From: an uncultured Spirochaetales bacterium
GTDB taxonomy: Bacteria > Spirochaetota > Spirochaetia > Sphaerochaetales > Sphaerochaetaceae
Assembly: GCA_949289305.1 (NCBI GenBank)
Contig: CASENB010000026.1
Span: 1 to 64,000, forward strand
Length of the DNA: 64,000 nt
Direction of reading: 5' to 3'
How positions within the stretch are numbered: the first letter of the stretch is position 1; each line of letters begins with the position of its first letter. The notes beneath the pieces were generated by a model. The model searched no databases, was not told where the DNA came from, and was given only the letters and a program-made list of their open reading frames with translations. Both the position numbers and the translations under genes were made by a program. Positions 8,639 through 17,816 of this stretch are shown piece after piece.

Positions 8639-9673
8639 TTAAAAAGATAGAGCTATTTCTATTGCAAGAGTGTCTCTTGCATTTATCCCGTAAACAGATC
8701 CGAAATCCCTGTAGTAATAGGCTGCGTTTATTTCGAAGAAGAAAATATCAAGAGAAAGTCCGAAGCTCGGATAACCTGAAGATAGGCCTGCCATTAATGT
8801 TATGAAATCTGTTATGCCGACAGAAAGTCCTGCATTAAGACTTCTATATAAATCGACTTCATCCCTTATGAGATTAACGGCTCTAAGGCCAAGTTCAATA
8901 TCTAAAGAGACGATTGAAAAATTTTCTCGCCAAGAGATTGCAGCATCTACTTTAATCTTCTCGTCAGGATCAGGTGAAATATCCCGTATTGCCGCTGCTA
9001 ATGAAATGGAGTAGGGGAAGTTTGCAATGAGCCCGGCATCAAAAGAGAACATCATGTCATCAGAAATAGCGATTACGTTACTAATGTTATTTTCATTCAT
9101 CATTTCCACAAGCGTTTCGACTGATAAGTCATTAGTGTAAATCCTATATTTCAACTTAGGAGAAAATCCCAAAGCTATGCCATAATCGTTTCCAAAATCT
9201 TTTTTTAATCCTACTGCGCTAGATAATGTCGTATCGATGTATCCAGATACGCTTGTGCTGAGCGATCCGTTGTCTACTATAATTCCCTCATCAAGCGCAA
9301 GGGAGAGTCCGAAACCGTTTACGGAAAAAGATAATTCCTCGTTGATCTGCAAGAGAGGCATTCTTGAGTAAAAATCCCTCAAAATAGATAAGATAGAGTT
9401 TGCCATATCTTCTTTAGACAGGCTTGATAGTGTGAAAATATTTCTAATGAAATTATTTGAAAAGAGGGAAGATGCATTGTTTAAACCGACACTGATTGGA
9501 AAGTCGAAGGAATACTCGTCGTAGCCGACAGAGGCGGGATTATAGGAGAACGCATAAGATGCATCTTGACTTGTTAGTACTGCGCCTCCACGGCCTAATG
9601 CCTTTATGCTGGATGCGCTTGTAAACGACATTGCTGAAAATAGGATGGCAAGCATAAGAAAAATCCTTTTCAT
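8639..9673 (-). CDS. Outer-membrane beta-barrel, FadL-like
   Basis: 344 residues with a signal peptide (MKRIFLMLAILFSAMSFTSA). The mature start is LGRGGAV followed by SYAFSYNPAS, which resembles the glycine-rich N-terminus with an NPA motif seen in FadL-type and spirochaete UPF0164-type barrels. The rest alternates polar and hydrophobic residues and ends in a hydrophobic strand (LAIEIALSF, aromatic last residue), as outer-membrane barrels do. It is the last gene of a three-gene operon and overlaps the lipoprotein gene by 4 nt. The ligand, if any, is unknown. Confidence 0.75.
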   Translation of the reverse strand: MKRIFLMLAILFSAMSFTSASSIKALGRGGAVLTSQDASYAFSYNPASVGYDEYSFDFPISVGLNNASSLFSNNFIRNIFTLSSLSKEDMANSILSILRDFYSRMPLLQINEELSFSVNGFGLSLALDEGIIVDNGSLSTSVSGYIDTTLSSAVGLKKDFGNDYGIALGFSPKLKYRIYTNDLSVETLVEMMNENNISNVIAISDDMMFSFDAGLIANFPYSISLAAAIRDISPDPDEKIKVDAAISWRENFSIVSLDIELGLRAVNLIRDEVDLYRSLNAGLSVGITDFITLMAGLSSGYPSFGLSLDIFFFEINAAYYYRDFGSVYGINARDTLAIEIALSF

Positions 9674-10464
9674 AATATCTCCTCGACTATAGTGCTAAGA
9701 TCTATGAAAGAATCTATCGGCGATGCTACCAGGTCCACCTCGCTTAAGCCGTCAAGAAGCATGCTTACGATGTTAGTAAGGTTTTCTTCAATAGCAGAAA
9801 GTGCCTCTTCGCTTGTAAATACTTCTCCGCTCGAGAGCGTTTCTAAAGTATATTCTCCTAAGGCCGATGGCATATCTATAATAATTTCATAAAAGACGTT
9901 AAGTACTTTTGCTATTAAATCTATGATTAGCTGAACGGCTATGTAGTCCTCTTCTGTCTCAACGGTTTCATACAGGCTTAGCATGTTTTCAATTTCTCTA
10001 AACAGCGCTTCAAAACTTTCTGAAGAGAATCTGTCATCATATTCTCCAATCTCGTCGAGTATGGGGATGATGCTATTTTCAAGAGAAGATAGTATGTCAA
10101 TGGCAATCATCTTAACGCCTGTTGCCGCATCTTTTTTCTCTTCGTCTATTTTTGTTTTCAAGTAAGAGTCGAGCCTTCCTGTTCTTGCAAGGTATTGGAC
10201 AAGCTCTATTAATTTTTCCCGCTCGGTGTTTTTTAGTTCTTTTAAAACGATATAGTCCTCTTTCGCCTCGTATGTGATGGCAAGCCCTTTCGTTTCTCCG
10301 CTAAGCAGTTCCAGTACGTTGCATCTTTCTCCTTTTTTTACGTCAACGCTTTCGATTTTGATATCAACCTCTTTTACCGGATCATATATGCCGAGGTTTG
10401 TGTATATATTGGCATCGCTGCACGACGTGATTGCAAAAGCTATTAAAAAAATTATCCACCGCAT
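9670..10464 (-). CDS. Predicted lipoprotein of unknown function
   Basis: 264 residues. ATG 10464 is chosen because it gives a lipoprotein signal with lipobox AITSC (Cys 15) and overlaps the upstream stop as TGATG, which allows re-initiation; a longer frame to 10587 adds an implausible N-terminus. The rest is mostly helical and acidic, without a domain I recognise. Given its position between a membrane protein and an outer-membrane barrel, it may be a periplasmic partner of the barrel. Confidence 0.75.
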   Translation of the reverse strand: MRWIIFLIAFAITSCSDANIYTNLGIYDPVKEVDIKIESVDVKKGERCNVLELLSGETKGLAITYEAKEDYIVLKELKNTEREKLIELVQYLARTGRLDSYLKTKIDEEKKDAATGVKMIAIDILSSLENSIIPILDEIGEYDDRFSSESFEALFREIENMLSLYETVETEEDYIAVQLIIDLIAKVLNVFYEIIIDMPSALGEYTLETLSSGEVFTSEEALSAIEENLTNIVSMLLDGLSEVDLVASPIDSFIDLSTIVEEIL

Positions 10465-11066
10465 CAGATTTTTATCCTTTTGCCTATGAACGAGACTGCA
10501 GGTCCTACGGTGAATGCAAGAATGACGGATGCTATCGTAACCCGTCCTCCAAGCAGAAATCCAATCAAAATCGCAGAAAAATCCCATAGCATGCGAACCA
10601 CGTAAAAAGGAGCCTTAAGGCTAGATGCAATGAATTTAGGAATTGCGTCAAATGGAGAAAGCCCAAGATTTGCATTCATGTAGATTGCAGCGGATGTTAG
10701 AAAGCCTATGAGCGCAATTGCGAATACTATCACCCTAGATGGCTGTGCTGTATAGAATTCTGAAGGGATCACATTATCAAAAACATATGTTGTGAAATCT
10801 GCTGCATAGCCAAGAAGAAACATGTTCGCAAATGTTCCCCAGTTTATATGATTTCTTGCAAATGCGAATTCCAATATGAAGAGGATTGAATTTACTATTA
10901 CCATCGTGTTTCCAAGACTGATGCCAAAGTATGATGAGATCGATGCGTTCATAAAGGAGCATGGATCTGTTCCATAGTTGGTTTTTAGAAGAAATGATAA
11001 AAAAAAGCCCATGAAAAGGACTGCAAAAAGCATTGTGAAGAATCTTTTCTTGTCTAAACGGTACAT
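10464..11066 (-). CDS. YczE/YitT-like integral membrane protein
   Basis: A 200-residue inner-membrane protein with about five hydrophobic helices. The repeated motif of a charged-residue-poor helix followed by TNYGTDPCSF and later NANLGLSPFDAI is characteristic of the YczE/YyaS/YitT group. That group's function is poorly defined. GAGGG precedes the ATG and a TATAAT box lies at 11090-11095 (minus). It is first gene of the operon with the lipoprotein and the barrel. Confidence 0.8.
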   Translation of the reverse strand: MYRLDKKRFFTMLFAVLFMGFFLSFLLKTNYGTDPCSFMNASISSYFGISLGNTMVIVNSILFILEFAFARNHINWGTFANMFLLGYAADFTTYVFDNVIPSEFYTAQPSRVIVFAIALIGFLTSAAIYMNANLGLSPFDAIPKFIASSLKAPFYVVRMLWDFSAILIGFLLGGRVTIASVILAFTVGPAVSFIGKRIKI

Positions 11067-11132
11067 AATTTTCCCTCAAGCTAGATTACATTATATAAGA
11101 ATACGGGGATAAATAAATATTGTTTTTTTTTC

Positions 11133-11160
11133 TTGACGCATTGGGAGATCATGATACAAT
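11133..11160 (+). promoter_or_regulatory. Promoter of the sugar ABC operon
   Basis: TTGACG (11133-11138), a 16-bp spacer and TACAAT (11155-11160). It is a near-consensus vegetative promoter 31 nt upstream of the binding-protein start. Confidence 0.8.
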
Positions 11161-11181
11161 TTGATTAAACCATTTATCAAA
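11160..11181. promoter_or_regulatory. Candidate LacI-type operator of the sugar operon
   Basis: An interrupted inverted repeat TTTGAT...ATCAAA (11160-11165 and 11176-11181, with inner A/T symmetry) lies directly over the expected transcription start. LacI-family repressors bind about 20-bp dyads there, and a LacI gene closes this operon. The site lacks the usual central CG, so the match is tentative. Confidence 0.45.
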
Positions 11182-11191
11182 AGGAGGATAC

Positions 11192-12481
11192 ATGAAAAAA
11201 TCCTTAAAAAGGGCAGCTCTTGCTCTATTAATCGTATTGTTTGCAGTCTCTAGCGTATTCGCTTCTGGCGCTAATGAAAGCAGTGCATCATCCCCTTCAG
11301 GTCCTGTCGATATCAAGATCGCAACATGGACAAGCAACCCAGATCAGCTTGCGCTCCTAGGTTCTTTTGTAGATGAATTTGCTCAAAAGGAGGGCATTGA
11401 GATCAATGCTACATTTGAATCAATCACATTCGACGAGTACAACACGCTTCTCTCTCTAGAACTTCAGGGATCTGAAGCACCGGACGTATTCTGGATTTTG
11501 GAAACTTCTGCTCCTGCATTTATTGAATCAGGACTGCTTGCTCCGCTTGATGAAGAGCTTGCCGAGTATGATCCAGAAGATTTCTCTGCTAAGGCCATGG
11601 AACTCTGGCAGAAGGACGGCTTTACATATGCAGTTCCTTTCTCAACAAGTCCTTTCTTTGTAATCTATAACGAAGATCTCTTTAAAGAGGCTGGAATAAA
11701 GACGCCGGCAGAACTTTTAGCAGAGGGAAACTGGAACTGGCAGACGTTCAGAGAGTCAAGCAAGGCAATTAAGGATGCAACAGGAGTTTGGGGCTTCCAG
11801 ACTGTAGACGGCGGCGGATATGACGCAAGAATCCTGCATAACCTATGTCCTATTATCAGATCTTATGGAGCAGATGCATGGACTAGCGACGGCGAAATCC
11901 TTATTAATAGCCCAGAATCTGTTGACGCCGTAACACTATTCCATGACATGGTATATGAAGATGGCAGCGTTGTTCCTCCTGGAGATCAGAGCAATTTCTT
12001 CGCAGGAGATGCTGCAATGACAGTTGCTCAGGTATCAAGAGTATCTAACCTTTCTAGCGCATCATTTGCATGGGGAGTCGCACCAATGCCTGCAGGCCCT
12101 ATGGGAGACGTTCCTGTAATTGGTCAGGCCGCAATCGGAGCATTCAGCAAGGGTGATAATGTAGAGCTCGCAAAGAGGCTCGTTGCCTATATGACTAATG
12201 AGGACTGCGTTGCAAGAATGGCAGGAATCTGGCCGCCAGCAAGAAAGAGCGTTCTCGAGTCCGATGCATTCTTAACATCCCAGCCATTGCTAACAGCTGA
12301 GCAGATGGAAGCTGCAGTCGGATCTTCCATTGAGACAGGAAGGGTACTTCCATCCCACGTTATGTATCCTCAGATCGAAGTTGAATCCAGAATTGTATGG
12401 GATAGACTTTGGAATAAGGATGCGAACGTTCAAGAAGTTCTTGATGCTGTAGCCCAAGTTTATGCTAACTACATCAAATAA
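11192..12481 (+). CDS. Sugar ABC transporter substrate-binding protein
   Basis: A 429-residue periplasmic binding protein of the family-1 extracellular solute-binding group (maltose/multiple-sugar type). The signal peptide ends SSVFASG-AN with no lipobox cysteine, a form common in spirochaete sugar-binding proteins. Binding-cleft features such as APDVFWI, a YAVPFSTSPF hinge region and the GDAAMTV loop are visible. GGAGG precedes the ATG. It delivers its sugar to the two permeases that follow; the ATPase is not in the operon and is probably a shared MsmK/UgpC-type subunit encoded elsewhere. The sugar cannot be named. Confidence 0.93.
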   Translation: MKKSLKRAALALLIVLFAVSSVFASGANESSASSPSGPVDIKIATWTSNPDQLALLGSFVDEFAQKEGIEINATFESITFDEYNTLLSLELQGSEAPDVFWILETSAPAFIESGLLAPLDEELAEYDPEDFSAKAMELWQKDGFTYAVPFSTSPFFVIYNEDLFKEAGIKTPAELLAEGNWNWQTFRESSKAIKDATGVWGFQTVDGGGYDARILHNLCPIIRSYGADAWTSDGEILINSPESVDAVTLFHDMVYEDGSVVPPGDQSNFFAGDAAMTVAQVSRVSNLSSASFAWGVAPMPAGPMGDVPVIGQAAIGAFSKGDNVELAKRLVAYMTNEDCVARMAGIWPPARKSVLESDAFLTSQPLLTAEQMEAAVGSSIETGRVLPSHVMYPQIEVESRIVWDRLWNKDANVQEVLDAVAQVYANYIK

Positions 12482-12509
12482 AAATAAATAATTAGAAGGA
12501 GGAACTAAG

Positions 12510-13406
12510 ATGGATTTAAGAGACAAACTTAAAAGGAGGGAGGCGCTTACTGGGTATTTGTTTATCCTGCCCCAGATGCTTGGGTTTATCGTACTTGTCT
12601 TAGTTCCTCTTATCATGGTGTTCGTCTATTCCTTTGAGTCTAGAAACCTGCTTTTTGGCAATATGGGCTTTACAGGATTAGATAATTATGAACATTTATT
12701 TAATGATCCATTGTTTGTCACGACGCTTAAAAACACGATAATCTTTTCTCTTGGAGTCGTGCCTCTGAATTTGATACTCTCCCTTGCCTTGGCCTTGTTC
12801 TTTGGCTCTCAGGCAAGCGGGACTAAGATTGTTAGAAGCGTCGTATTCCTACCTGTAATAACATCGGGCGTTGCCTGGGCTATCGTTTTTAAATACCTCT
12901 TCCAAGGAGGAACGGCAGGTCCTATAAATTACTTTTTATCTTTAATCGGAATTGAAGGACCTAACTGGCTTCATGAAAAAGGCTGGGCGATGTTTGCTGT
13001 TGTAATTACAAGAGTCTTAAAGAATTTGGGAATGAACGTTCTCATTTTCATGGGTGCTGTAATGAATTTGCCAAACGATGTATTAGAGGCAGGAAAGATT
13101 GACGGGGCAGGGCGATGGAGGTTGTTTTTCAAAATAAAACTTCCTCTTTTAATGCCTTCGATTTTAATGGTTATGATTGTGACCGTAATCGGATCAATGA
13201 GAGTTTTCGACACGATAAAGCTAATGACGGATGGCGGTCCTGAGGGATCTACGATGGTTCTCGTCTATTACATTTACCACCAGGCATTCAAGACGTTCAA
13301 TATCGGTTACGCATCTTCTATTGCCGTCGTGCTGTTCGTAATAGTTTTAATTCTGACTATGATTCAATGGTCGCTTAGAAGGAGGGCATCGTACTATGAA
13401 GAGTAA
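12510..13406 (+). CDS. Sugar ABC transporter permease (UgpA/MalF type)
   Basis: A 298-residue membrane permease with six transmembrane helices. It starts with a short basic cytoplasmic segment and a first helix containing YLFILPQMLGFIVL. The ATPase-coupling EAA loop reads LEAGKIDGAGRWRLFFKIKLP. AGAAGGAGGAA precedes the ATG. It overlaps the second permease by 11 nt and acts with it and the binding protein. Confidence 0.93.
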   Translation: MDLRDKLKRREALTGYLFILPQMLGFIVLVLVPLIMVFVYSFESRNLLFGNMGFTGLDNYEHLFNDPLFVTTLKNTIIFSLGVVPLNLILSLALALFFGSQASGTKIVRSVVFLPVITSGVAWAIVFKYLFQGGTAGPINYFLSLIGIEGPNWLHEKGWAMFAVVITRVLKNLGMNVLIFMGAVMNLPNDVLEAGKIDGAGRWRLFFKIKLPLLMPSILMVMIVTVIGSMRVFDTIKLMTDGGPEGSTMVLVYYIYHQAFKTFNIGYASSIAVVLFVIVLILTMIQWSLRRRASYYEE

Positions 13407-14229
13407 GACTATTGTAAAAAAGATTTTTTATTATATTCTCATTGCTCTGATATGTGTTCTCTTTATTTATCCGTTCTGGTGGATGGCTGTTAATTCATTG
13501 AACAATATCAACGAGATTTTCGGTAAGCCGTCGCTTCTTCCAAAGTCATGGTTATGGAGCAACTATATTGAAATATTCAGTGTGCAGCCATTTTTAAGGC
13601 AGTATTTGAATACGATATTTGTGGCTATGTTGGGAACTATAGGAAACGTGCTTATATCAGCGCTTTCTGGCTATGCGTTCGCTCGTCTTCATTTCCCAGG
13701 CCGTTCTGCGCTGTTCATTCTCCTTCTTACGGCTCTTATGATGCCAATAGAGGTCACGATAGTACCCATGTACTTCATGATGAACGATATTGGCGTAAAT
13801 GATTCGCTCGTTCCTTTGATATTAATCCCGATCTTCTGTTCTCAGGGAGCGTTTTCAGCCTTCATGCTTCGTCAGCATTTCATAACAGTCCCTAAAGAAC
13901 TAGAAGAGGCCGCAAGGCTTGACGGACTCTCAAGCGGATCTATCTTTTTTAAGATAATGCTTCCAATTTCAACATCCGTACTTTCTAGTGCTGCGATATT
14001 GGCATTCTTATCGGTATGGAACATGTACTTAGAGCCTCTGATCTTCGTATCAAGCATCGAAAAGTACACGCTTCCTTTGGCGCTTTCTAACTTTAACGAT
14101 TCTTATGGACTTCCTCAGTGGAATTTGCAGATGGCTGCGACGACGCTATCTGTCATTCCTGTCATGATTGTCTATCTAATATTCCAGAATAAGATATCTG
14201 ATGCGATGGTTTCATCAGGGCTGAAATAG
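13396..14229 (+). CDS. Sugar ABC transporter permease (UgpE/MalG type)
   Basis: A 277-residue six-helix permease. The coupling loop is LEEAARLDGLSSGSIFFKIM, the standard EAA motif. The first periplasmic segment WWMAVNSLNNINEIFG is typical of the MalG/UgpE partner. It forms the membrane channel with the preceding permease, whose gene overlaps by 11 nt, and the AGGAGG region of the ribosome site lies inside that gene. Confidence 0.93.
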   Translation: MKSKTIVKKIFYYILIALICVLFIYPFWWMAVNSLNNINEIFGKPSLLPKSWLWSNYIEIFSVQPFLRQYLNTIFVAMLGTIGNVLISALSGYAFARLHFPGRSALFILLLTALMMPIEVTIVPMYFMMNDIGVNDSLVPLILIPIFCSQGAFSAFMLRQHFITVPKELEEAARLDGLSSGSIFFKIMLPISTSVLSSAAILAFLSVWNMYLEPLIFVSSIEKYTLPLALSNFNDSYGLPQWNLQMAATTLSVIPVMIVYLIFQNKISDAMVSSGLK

Positions 14230-14238
14230 AGGTGTTGC

Positions 14239-15594
14239 ATGAAAGATAAAATAAAATATGACGTAGTTGTTGCAGGCGGTGGAGTTGCTGGAACAATGGC
14301 TGCAGTTGCTGCCGCAAGAAGTGGTGTAAAAAGCATAATAATTGAAGAGAGCGGAATGCTCGGAGGCTGTCTCACATACTCTGGTACAGGTCCAATGATG
14401 ACATTCCATGCAGCAGAAAAGCAGGTTATAAAAGGACTTGCCGAAGAGCTTATAGAGCGTCTTAAAAAGAAAGGACTATCCCCTGGTCATACGATAGACA
14501 GCACGGGGTATACATATACCGTTACTCCGTTTGACGCTGAAGGACTTAAGAGGGAGCTTGAGCTGATGGCGCTAGAAGCTGGTGTTGATATCCTATATCA
14601 TGCAAAAGTTGTTTCTAGCAAAGTGGAAGATGGTAAGATCATCAGTCTTGATGCTGCTTCAATGGGCAAGATAATAGAAGTTAGCGGCAGCGTCTTTATA
14701 GATGCGACAGGAGACGCCATTTTGCTTACGCTCTCTGGAGTAAAAACAAAAGCAGGGCGCGATAGCGATGGTGAGAATCAGCCTATGACTATGAACTTCA
14801 AACTCTCCAATGTCGATATCCCTTTGATAAGGTCTTTAATGGAGAAGGATGTCAGTCTTTTCCCTTTCCTCTCTCAAAGGGAAAAAGGACTTGAAAAAAA
14901 GGCCTCTCGTCTCTCTTTTTCTGGATTTCAGGACATAATGAAGAAGGCTATAGAGGAAAAGAGACTGGATATCGACAGGGATATAGTGCTATGTTTCGAG
15001 ACGAACAATTTTAATGAGGTGATCGTGAATATGACACGTCTTCATGGTCTCAATCCTCTAGATCCTTTTGACATCTCGAAGGCTGAAACAGAAGGTAGAA
15101 GACAGGTCTGGACCATGTATGAATTTCTTAAGAATAACATTCCAGGATTTTCTAATGCCGTTCTTCTTTCTTCAGGCCCTAGAATCGGCGTAAGAAGTTC
15201 AGCTAGAATGGTCGGCTGTTATACGATAAGCGCCGAAGATATTCTAAACGAGACGAAGTTTTCAGACGGTATTGCATGCTGCGGCTATCCTATAGACATA
15301 CACTCTGATGGGGCAGAGACGAAGACTACTTTCCTTGCATGGGGCGGTTACTACTCAATCCCATATCGATGTTTGATTAACAATGAGGTTAAAAACCTGA
15401 TGGCCGCTGGAAAGATCGTTTCATCGACATTCGAAGCCCATGCTTCGCTACGACTTAGTCCGTGCTGTATGGCAACTGGAGAGGCTGCTGGAACGGCTGC
15501 AGGACTTTCAGTCAAGAACGGTGTTCTCCCTACAGATGTCGACATAATTGGTTTAAGGGATAAGCTCAAAGAGAATGGAGCCGTAATTGAGTAA
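14239..15594 (+). CDS. FAD-dependent oxidoreductase
   Basis: 451 residues of the FAD-dependent oxidoreductase family PF12831. The N-terminal Rossmann motif is YDVVVAGGGVAGTMAAVAAA (GxGxxG) followed by an acidic residue in IIIEESGMLGG. The C-terminus has the second FAD contact MAAGKIVSSTFEAH. The family is thought to oxidise or reduce carbonyl or sugar-derived substrates but is mostly uncharacterised. Its place between the permeases and the LacI gene of a sugar import operon (9-nt gap before, 8-nt overlap after) suggests it acts on the imported compound, which may be a sugar acid, polyol or aminosugar derivative. Confidence 0.88.
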   Translation: MKDKIKYDVVVAGGGVAGTMAAVAAARSGVKSIIIEESGMLGGCLTYSGTGPMMTFHAAEKQVIKGLAEELIERLKKKGLSPGHTIDSTGYTYTVTPFDAEGLKRELELMALEAGVDILYHAKVVSSKVEDGKIISLDAASMGKIIEVSGSVFIDATGDAILLTLSGVKTKAGRDSDGENQPMTMNFKLSNVDIPLIRSLMEKDVSLFPFLSQREKGLEKKASRLSFSGFQDIMKKAIEEKRLDIDRDIVLCFETNNFNEVIVNMTRLHGLNPLDPFDISKAETEGRRQVWTMYEFLKNNIPGFSNAVLLSSGPRIGVRSSARMVGCYTISAEDILNETKFSDGIACCGYPIDIHSDGAETKTTFLAWGGYYSIPYRCLINNEVKNLMAAGKIVSSTFEAHASLRLSPCCMATGEAAGTAAGLSVKNGVLPTDVDIIGLRDKLKENGAVIE

Positions 15595-16573
15595 TAGAGT
15601 CACGATAAAAGACGTTGCTGAGAGAGCAAACGTCTCTCGGGCTGCGGTTTCTGCCGTCCTATCGGATAAGGACGGCAAGAACATACGTGTAAGCCCTGAG
15701 AAAAAAGACGAGATAATAAGGGCGGCGCGCGCTTTAGGTTATGTTCCTAACGCAGCTGCCCAATATTTAAAAAGCGGCGATAACAACCATATCATCTCCG
15801 TGTTCTCTTATGAGAAAGTTTCCCCTTTCAATACAAACAGCGAGTATTATCTGTTCTTTTCCGGCATTGAGAGCGAGGCGGAGAAGAACGGATACGATCT
15901 ACTTCTTCTTAACAGTTTTGCAAAAGAGAAAAAAAGAAGTACGCGTATTAGACTTTCATCAGGTGCTATCATGATAGGTGTTGATAGGGACGACGAGCAT
16001 ATAAACTCTTTGATAAAACAAGGTTTTCCTCTTGTTTTTGTCGGCAGGAGGGATATAAAAGGGCTTGAAAACCTTCATTATGTCACTTTCGACTATAAAA
16101 GCGCAGTCTATGGCATTCTTGAAAAGCTTAAGAAGATTGGAAGCAAGATCTCTTATGTTAGTTCTGATAGCTATATAAGCGAACCTAGCATAGACAAGTC
16201 ATCCTTTCTCCATCAGGGAGCAGAAGAGCTTTGCCTTGAAATAACAGATTATAAGGTAAAAGATCTCTCAGAGGCTGAGTTTTTAAAGATCTCTGAAAGT
16301 GGAATTATCGTATTTGACAGAATCTTTTTAATCGACCTTTTTACGCCGTATTTTAATAAGTTCGACATGGAAGTTGGAAAGGATATATTTGGCGCTGTTC
16401 TTGAAGATGATTGGCCTGGAGGCCATGAAGACTGGCTGAGATGGGAAAACAGAAGAATGGAGCTAGGATCCCTTGCTGTAAAGCATCTAGTCTCACTCCA
16501 TTCTTCATCTGTACTCCCTAACTCTTTAATTGATATCCCTCTAATCGATGCAAAAAGCGCTTTAAAAGATTAA
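15587..16573 (+). CDS. LacI family transcriptional regulator
   Basis: A 328-residue repressor. The N-terminal helix-turn-helix TIKDVAERANVSRAAVSAVL and the hinge helix region are intact; a periplasmic-binding-protein-like effector domain follows from about residue 65. Translation starts at TTG 15587, with GGAG 6 nt upstream inside the oxidoreductase gene, and the overlap of 8 nt implies coupling. It probably controls this operon in response to its sugar, with the dyad at 11160-11181 as candidate operator. The 3' end overlaps lrgB by 12 nt. Confidence 0.9.
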   Translation: MSNRVTIKDVAERANVSRAAVSAVLSDKDGKNIRVSPEKKDEIIRAARALGYVPNAAAQYLKSGDNNHIISVFSYEKVSPFNTNSEYYLFFSGIESEAEKNGYDLLLLNSFAKEKKRSTRIRLSSGAIMIGVDRDDEHINSLIKQGFPLVFVGRRDIKGLENLHYVTFDYKSAVYGILEKLKKIGSKISYVSSDSYISEPSIDKSSFLHQGAEELCLEITDYKVKDLSEAEFLKISESGIIVFDRIFLIDLFTPYFNKFDMEVGKDIFGAVLEDDWPGGHEDWLRWENRRMELGSLAVKHLVSLHSSSVLPNSLIDIPLIDAKSALKD

Positions 16574-17245
16574 CAGGGTAAGCAGAACTGTAATTATTCC
16601 TGTTAAAACAAGCGCAATAGATGAAAGGGCGCCTTCTTTTTCTCCAATTTCTAGAGCCTTGCTCGTTCCAACTGCGTGGCTTGTCGTGCCAAGTGCTATT
16701 CCTACCGCAATTTCGTTTTTGACTTTCATCGCTTTTATTAAGATAGGGCCGAATACAGCGCCAAATATTCCTGTGATGATTACAGACAGCGTTGTCAGCG
16801 CACCGATTCCTCCTAGCGTAGAGCTTACGCTGAGAGCCATCGGAGTGGTTATCCCCTTTGCAACTAGAGACAGCATTATGTTTTCTTCTAGGCCGAACGC
16901 ATTAGAAAGAATGTAGACGGATAATACTGACGTCAGCGATCCGACAAAGCATGATACTAGAAGAACAAGAGCATTTTCTTTTAAAAGACGCCTTTCCTTA
17001 TAAACGTTTATGGCAAGAACTGCCGTGGCCGGGGAGAGGAACATGTTTATAATATCCCCTCCTTGATCATAGTCTGATAGCGGAATATTAAATAAAAAAA
17101 GGAATGCGATGATGAGCACATAAGAGATCAAAAGGGGATTGAAAAGAGCAATTTTCGTTTTCTGGTTGATTTTAAGTCCTATAAAATAGGTGAAAACCGA
17201 AATTGAAATTCCGAAGAACGGAGATGAAAAAACTATTTCTTTCAT
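16562..17245 (-). CDS. lrgB: LrgB family protein (CidB/LrgB)
   Basis: A 227-residue inner-membrane protein with about six to seven helices. The family motifs FLSPATAVLAINVY, KGITTPMALSVS and GIALGTTSHAVGTSKAL are all visible. LrgB works with LrgA in the Cid/Lrg holin-antiholin-like system; members also transport small organic acids such as pyruvate or glycolate. It overlaps lrgA by 4 nt. Confidence 0.95.
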   Translation of the reverse strand: MKEIVFSSPFFGISISVFTYFIGLKINQKTKIALFNPLLISYVLIIAFLFLFNIPLSDYDQGGDIINMFLSPATAVLAINVYKERRLLKENALVLLVSCFVGSLTSVLSVYILSNAFGLEENIMLSLVAKGITTPMALSVSSTLGGIGALTTLSVIITGIFGAVFGPILIKAMKVKNEIAVGIALGTTSHAVGTSKALEIGEKEGALSSIALVLTGIITVLLTLLIF

Positions 17246-17601
17246 TTTGCCTTCCTTTCTTTAATTTTTAGCATCAAATTTACAGTTAATGTCGTCGTGA
17301 TAAATACAAGCATGGCAGAGATCAATCCTATTGCAAGAAATGGCAGCCAGAGTGTTTTTATAAGTTCAAGATGTTCTATGACTTTGACTCCTGCTGGAAC
17401 GAAGAAGAATGCCATATTTTTTAAAAGCAGTGAGGAAAAACTTTCAATGTCTTTCTCCTTTATGATCTTTAAAAAGAGAAGTGCTAAAAGCAGCAGCATC
17501 GCAATAATAGCGGACGGAAAGGAGAAAGGGAGAATCAGGCTTATAAACTCAGCTAAAAGGCAGATTGAAAAAATTATTGCTATCTCAACTAAAATTTTCA
17601 T
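17242..17601 (-). CDS. lrgA: LrgA/CidA family holin-like protein
   Basis: A 119-residue membrane protein with four hydrophobic helices. The loop FVPAGVKVIEHLELIK is the family's conserved FxPAGV segment. Forms a unit with the downstream lrgB. No clear Shine-Dalgarno is seen before the ATG at 17601. Confidence 0.92.
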   Translation of the reverse strand: MKILVEIAIIFSICLLAEFISLILPFSFPSAIIAMLLLLALLFLKIIKEKDIESFSSLLLKNMAFFFVPAGVKVIEHLELIKTLWLPFLAIGLISAMLVFITTTLTVNLMLKIKERKAK

Positions 17602-17661
17602 AAGTGCTTTTTTATCACAAAGACATTCTCTTTTAAAGATAGTTTTATCCTTTATTTTCGC

Positions 17662-17786
17662 TTACTTTGCGGGTAGCTTAGGTTTTTTGATAAAAATTAC
17701 TTTGCGGGTAGCTTAGATTTTTGATAAAAATTACTTTGCGGGTAGCTTAGATTTTTGATAAAATTTACTTTGAGGGTAGCTGATTA
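17662..17786. repeat. Tandem 34-35 bp repeats upstream of the second ATPase
   Basis: Units start at 17662, 17697, 17731 and 17765. Each begins TTACTTTGCGGGTAGC (the fourth reads TTACTTTGAGGGTAGC), and the first three continue TTAG-TTTTTGATAAA. The fourth unit is truncated. The array ends 30 bp before the DUF4143 ATPase start and fills most of the gap to lrgA. A period near three helical turns puts every motif on the same face of the DNA, as expected for a cooperative binding array. Confidence 0.9.
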
Positions 17787-17816
17787 TTTTATATATTTGA
17801 GCTAAAGGAGGCTTGA

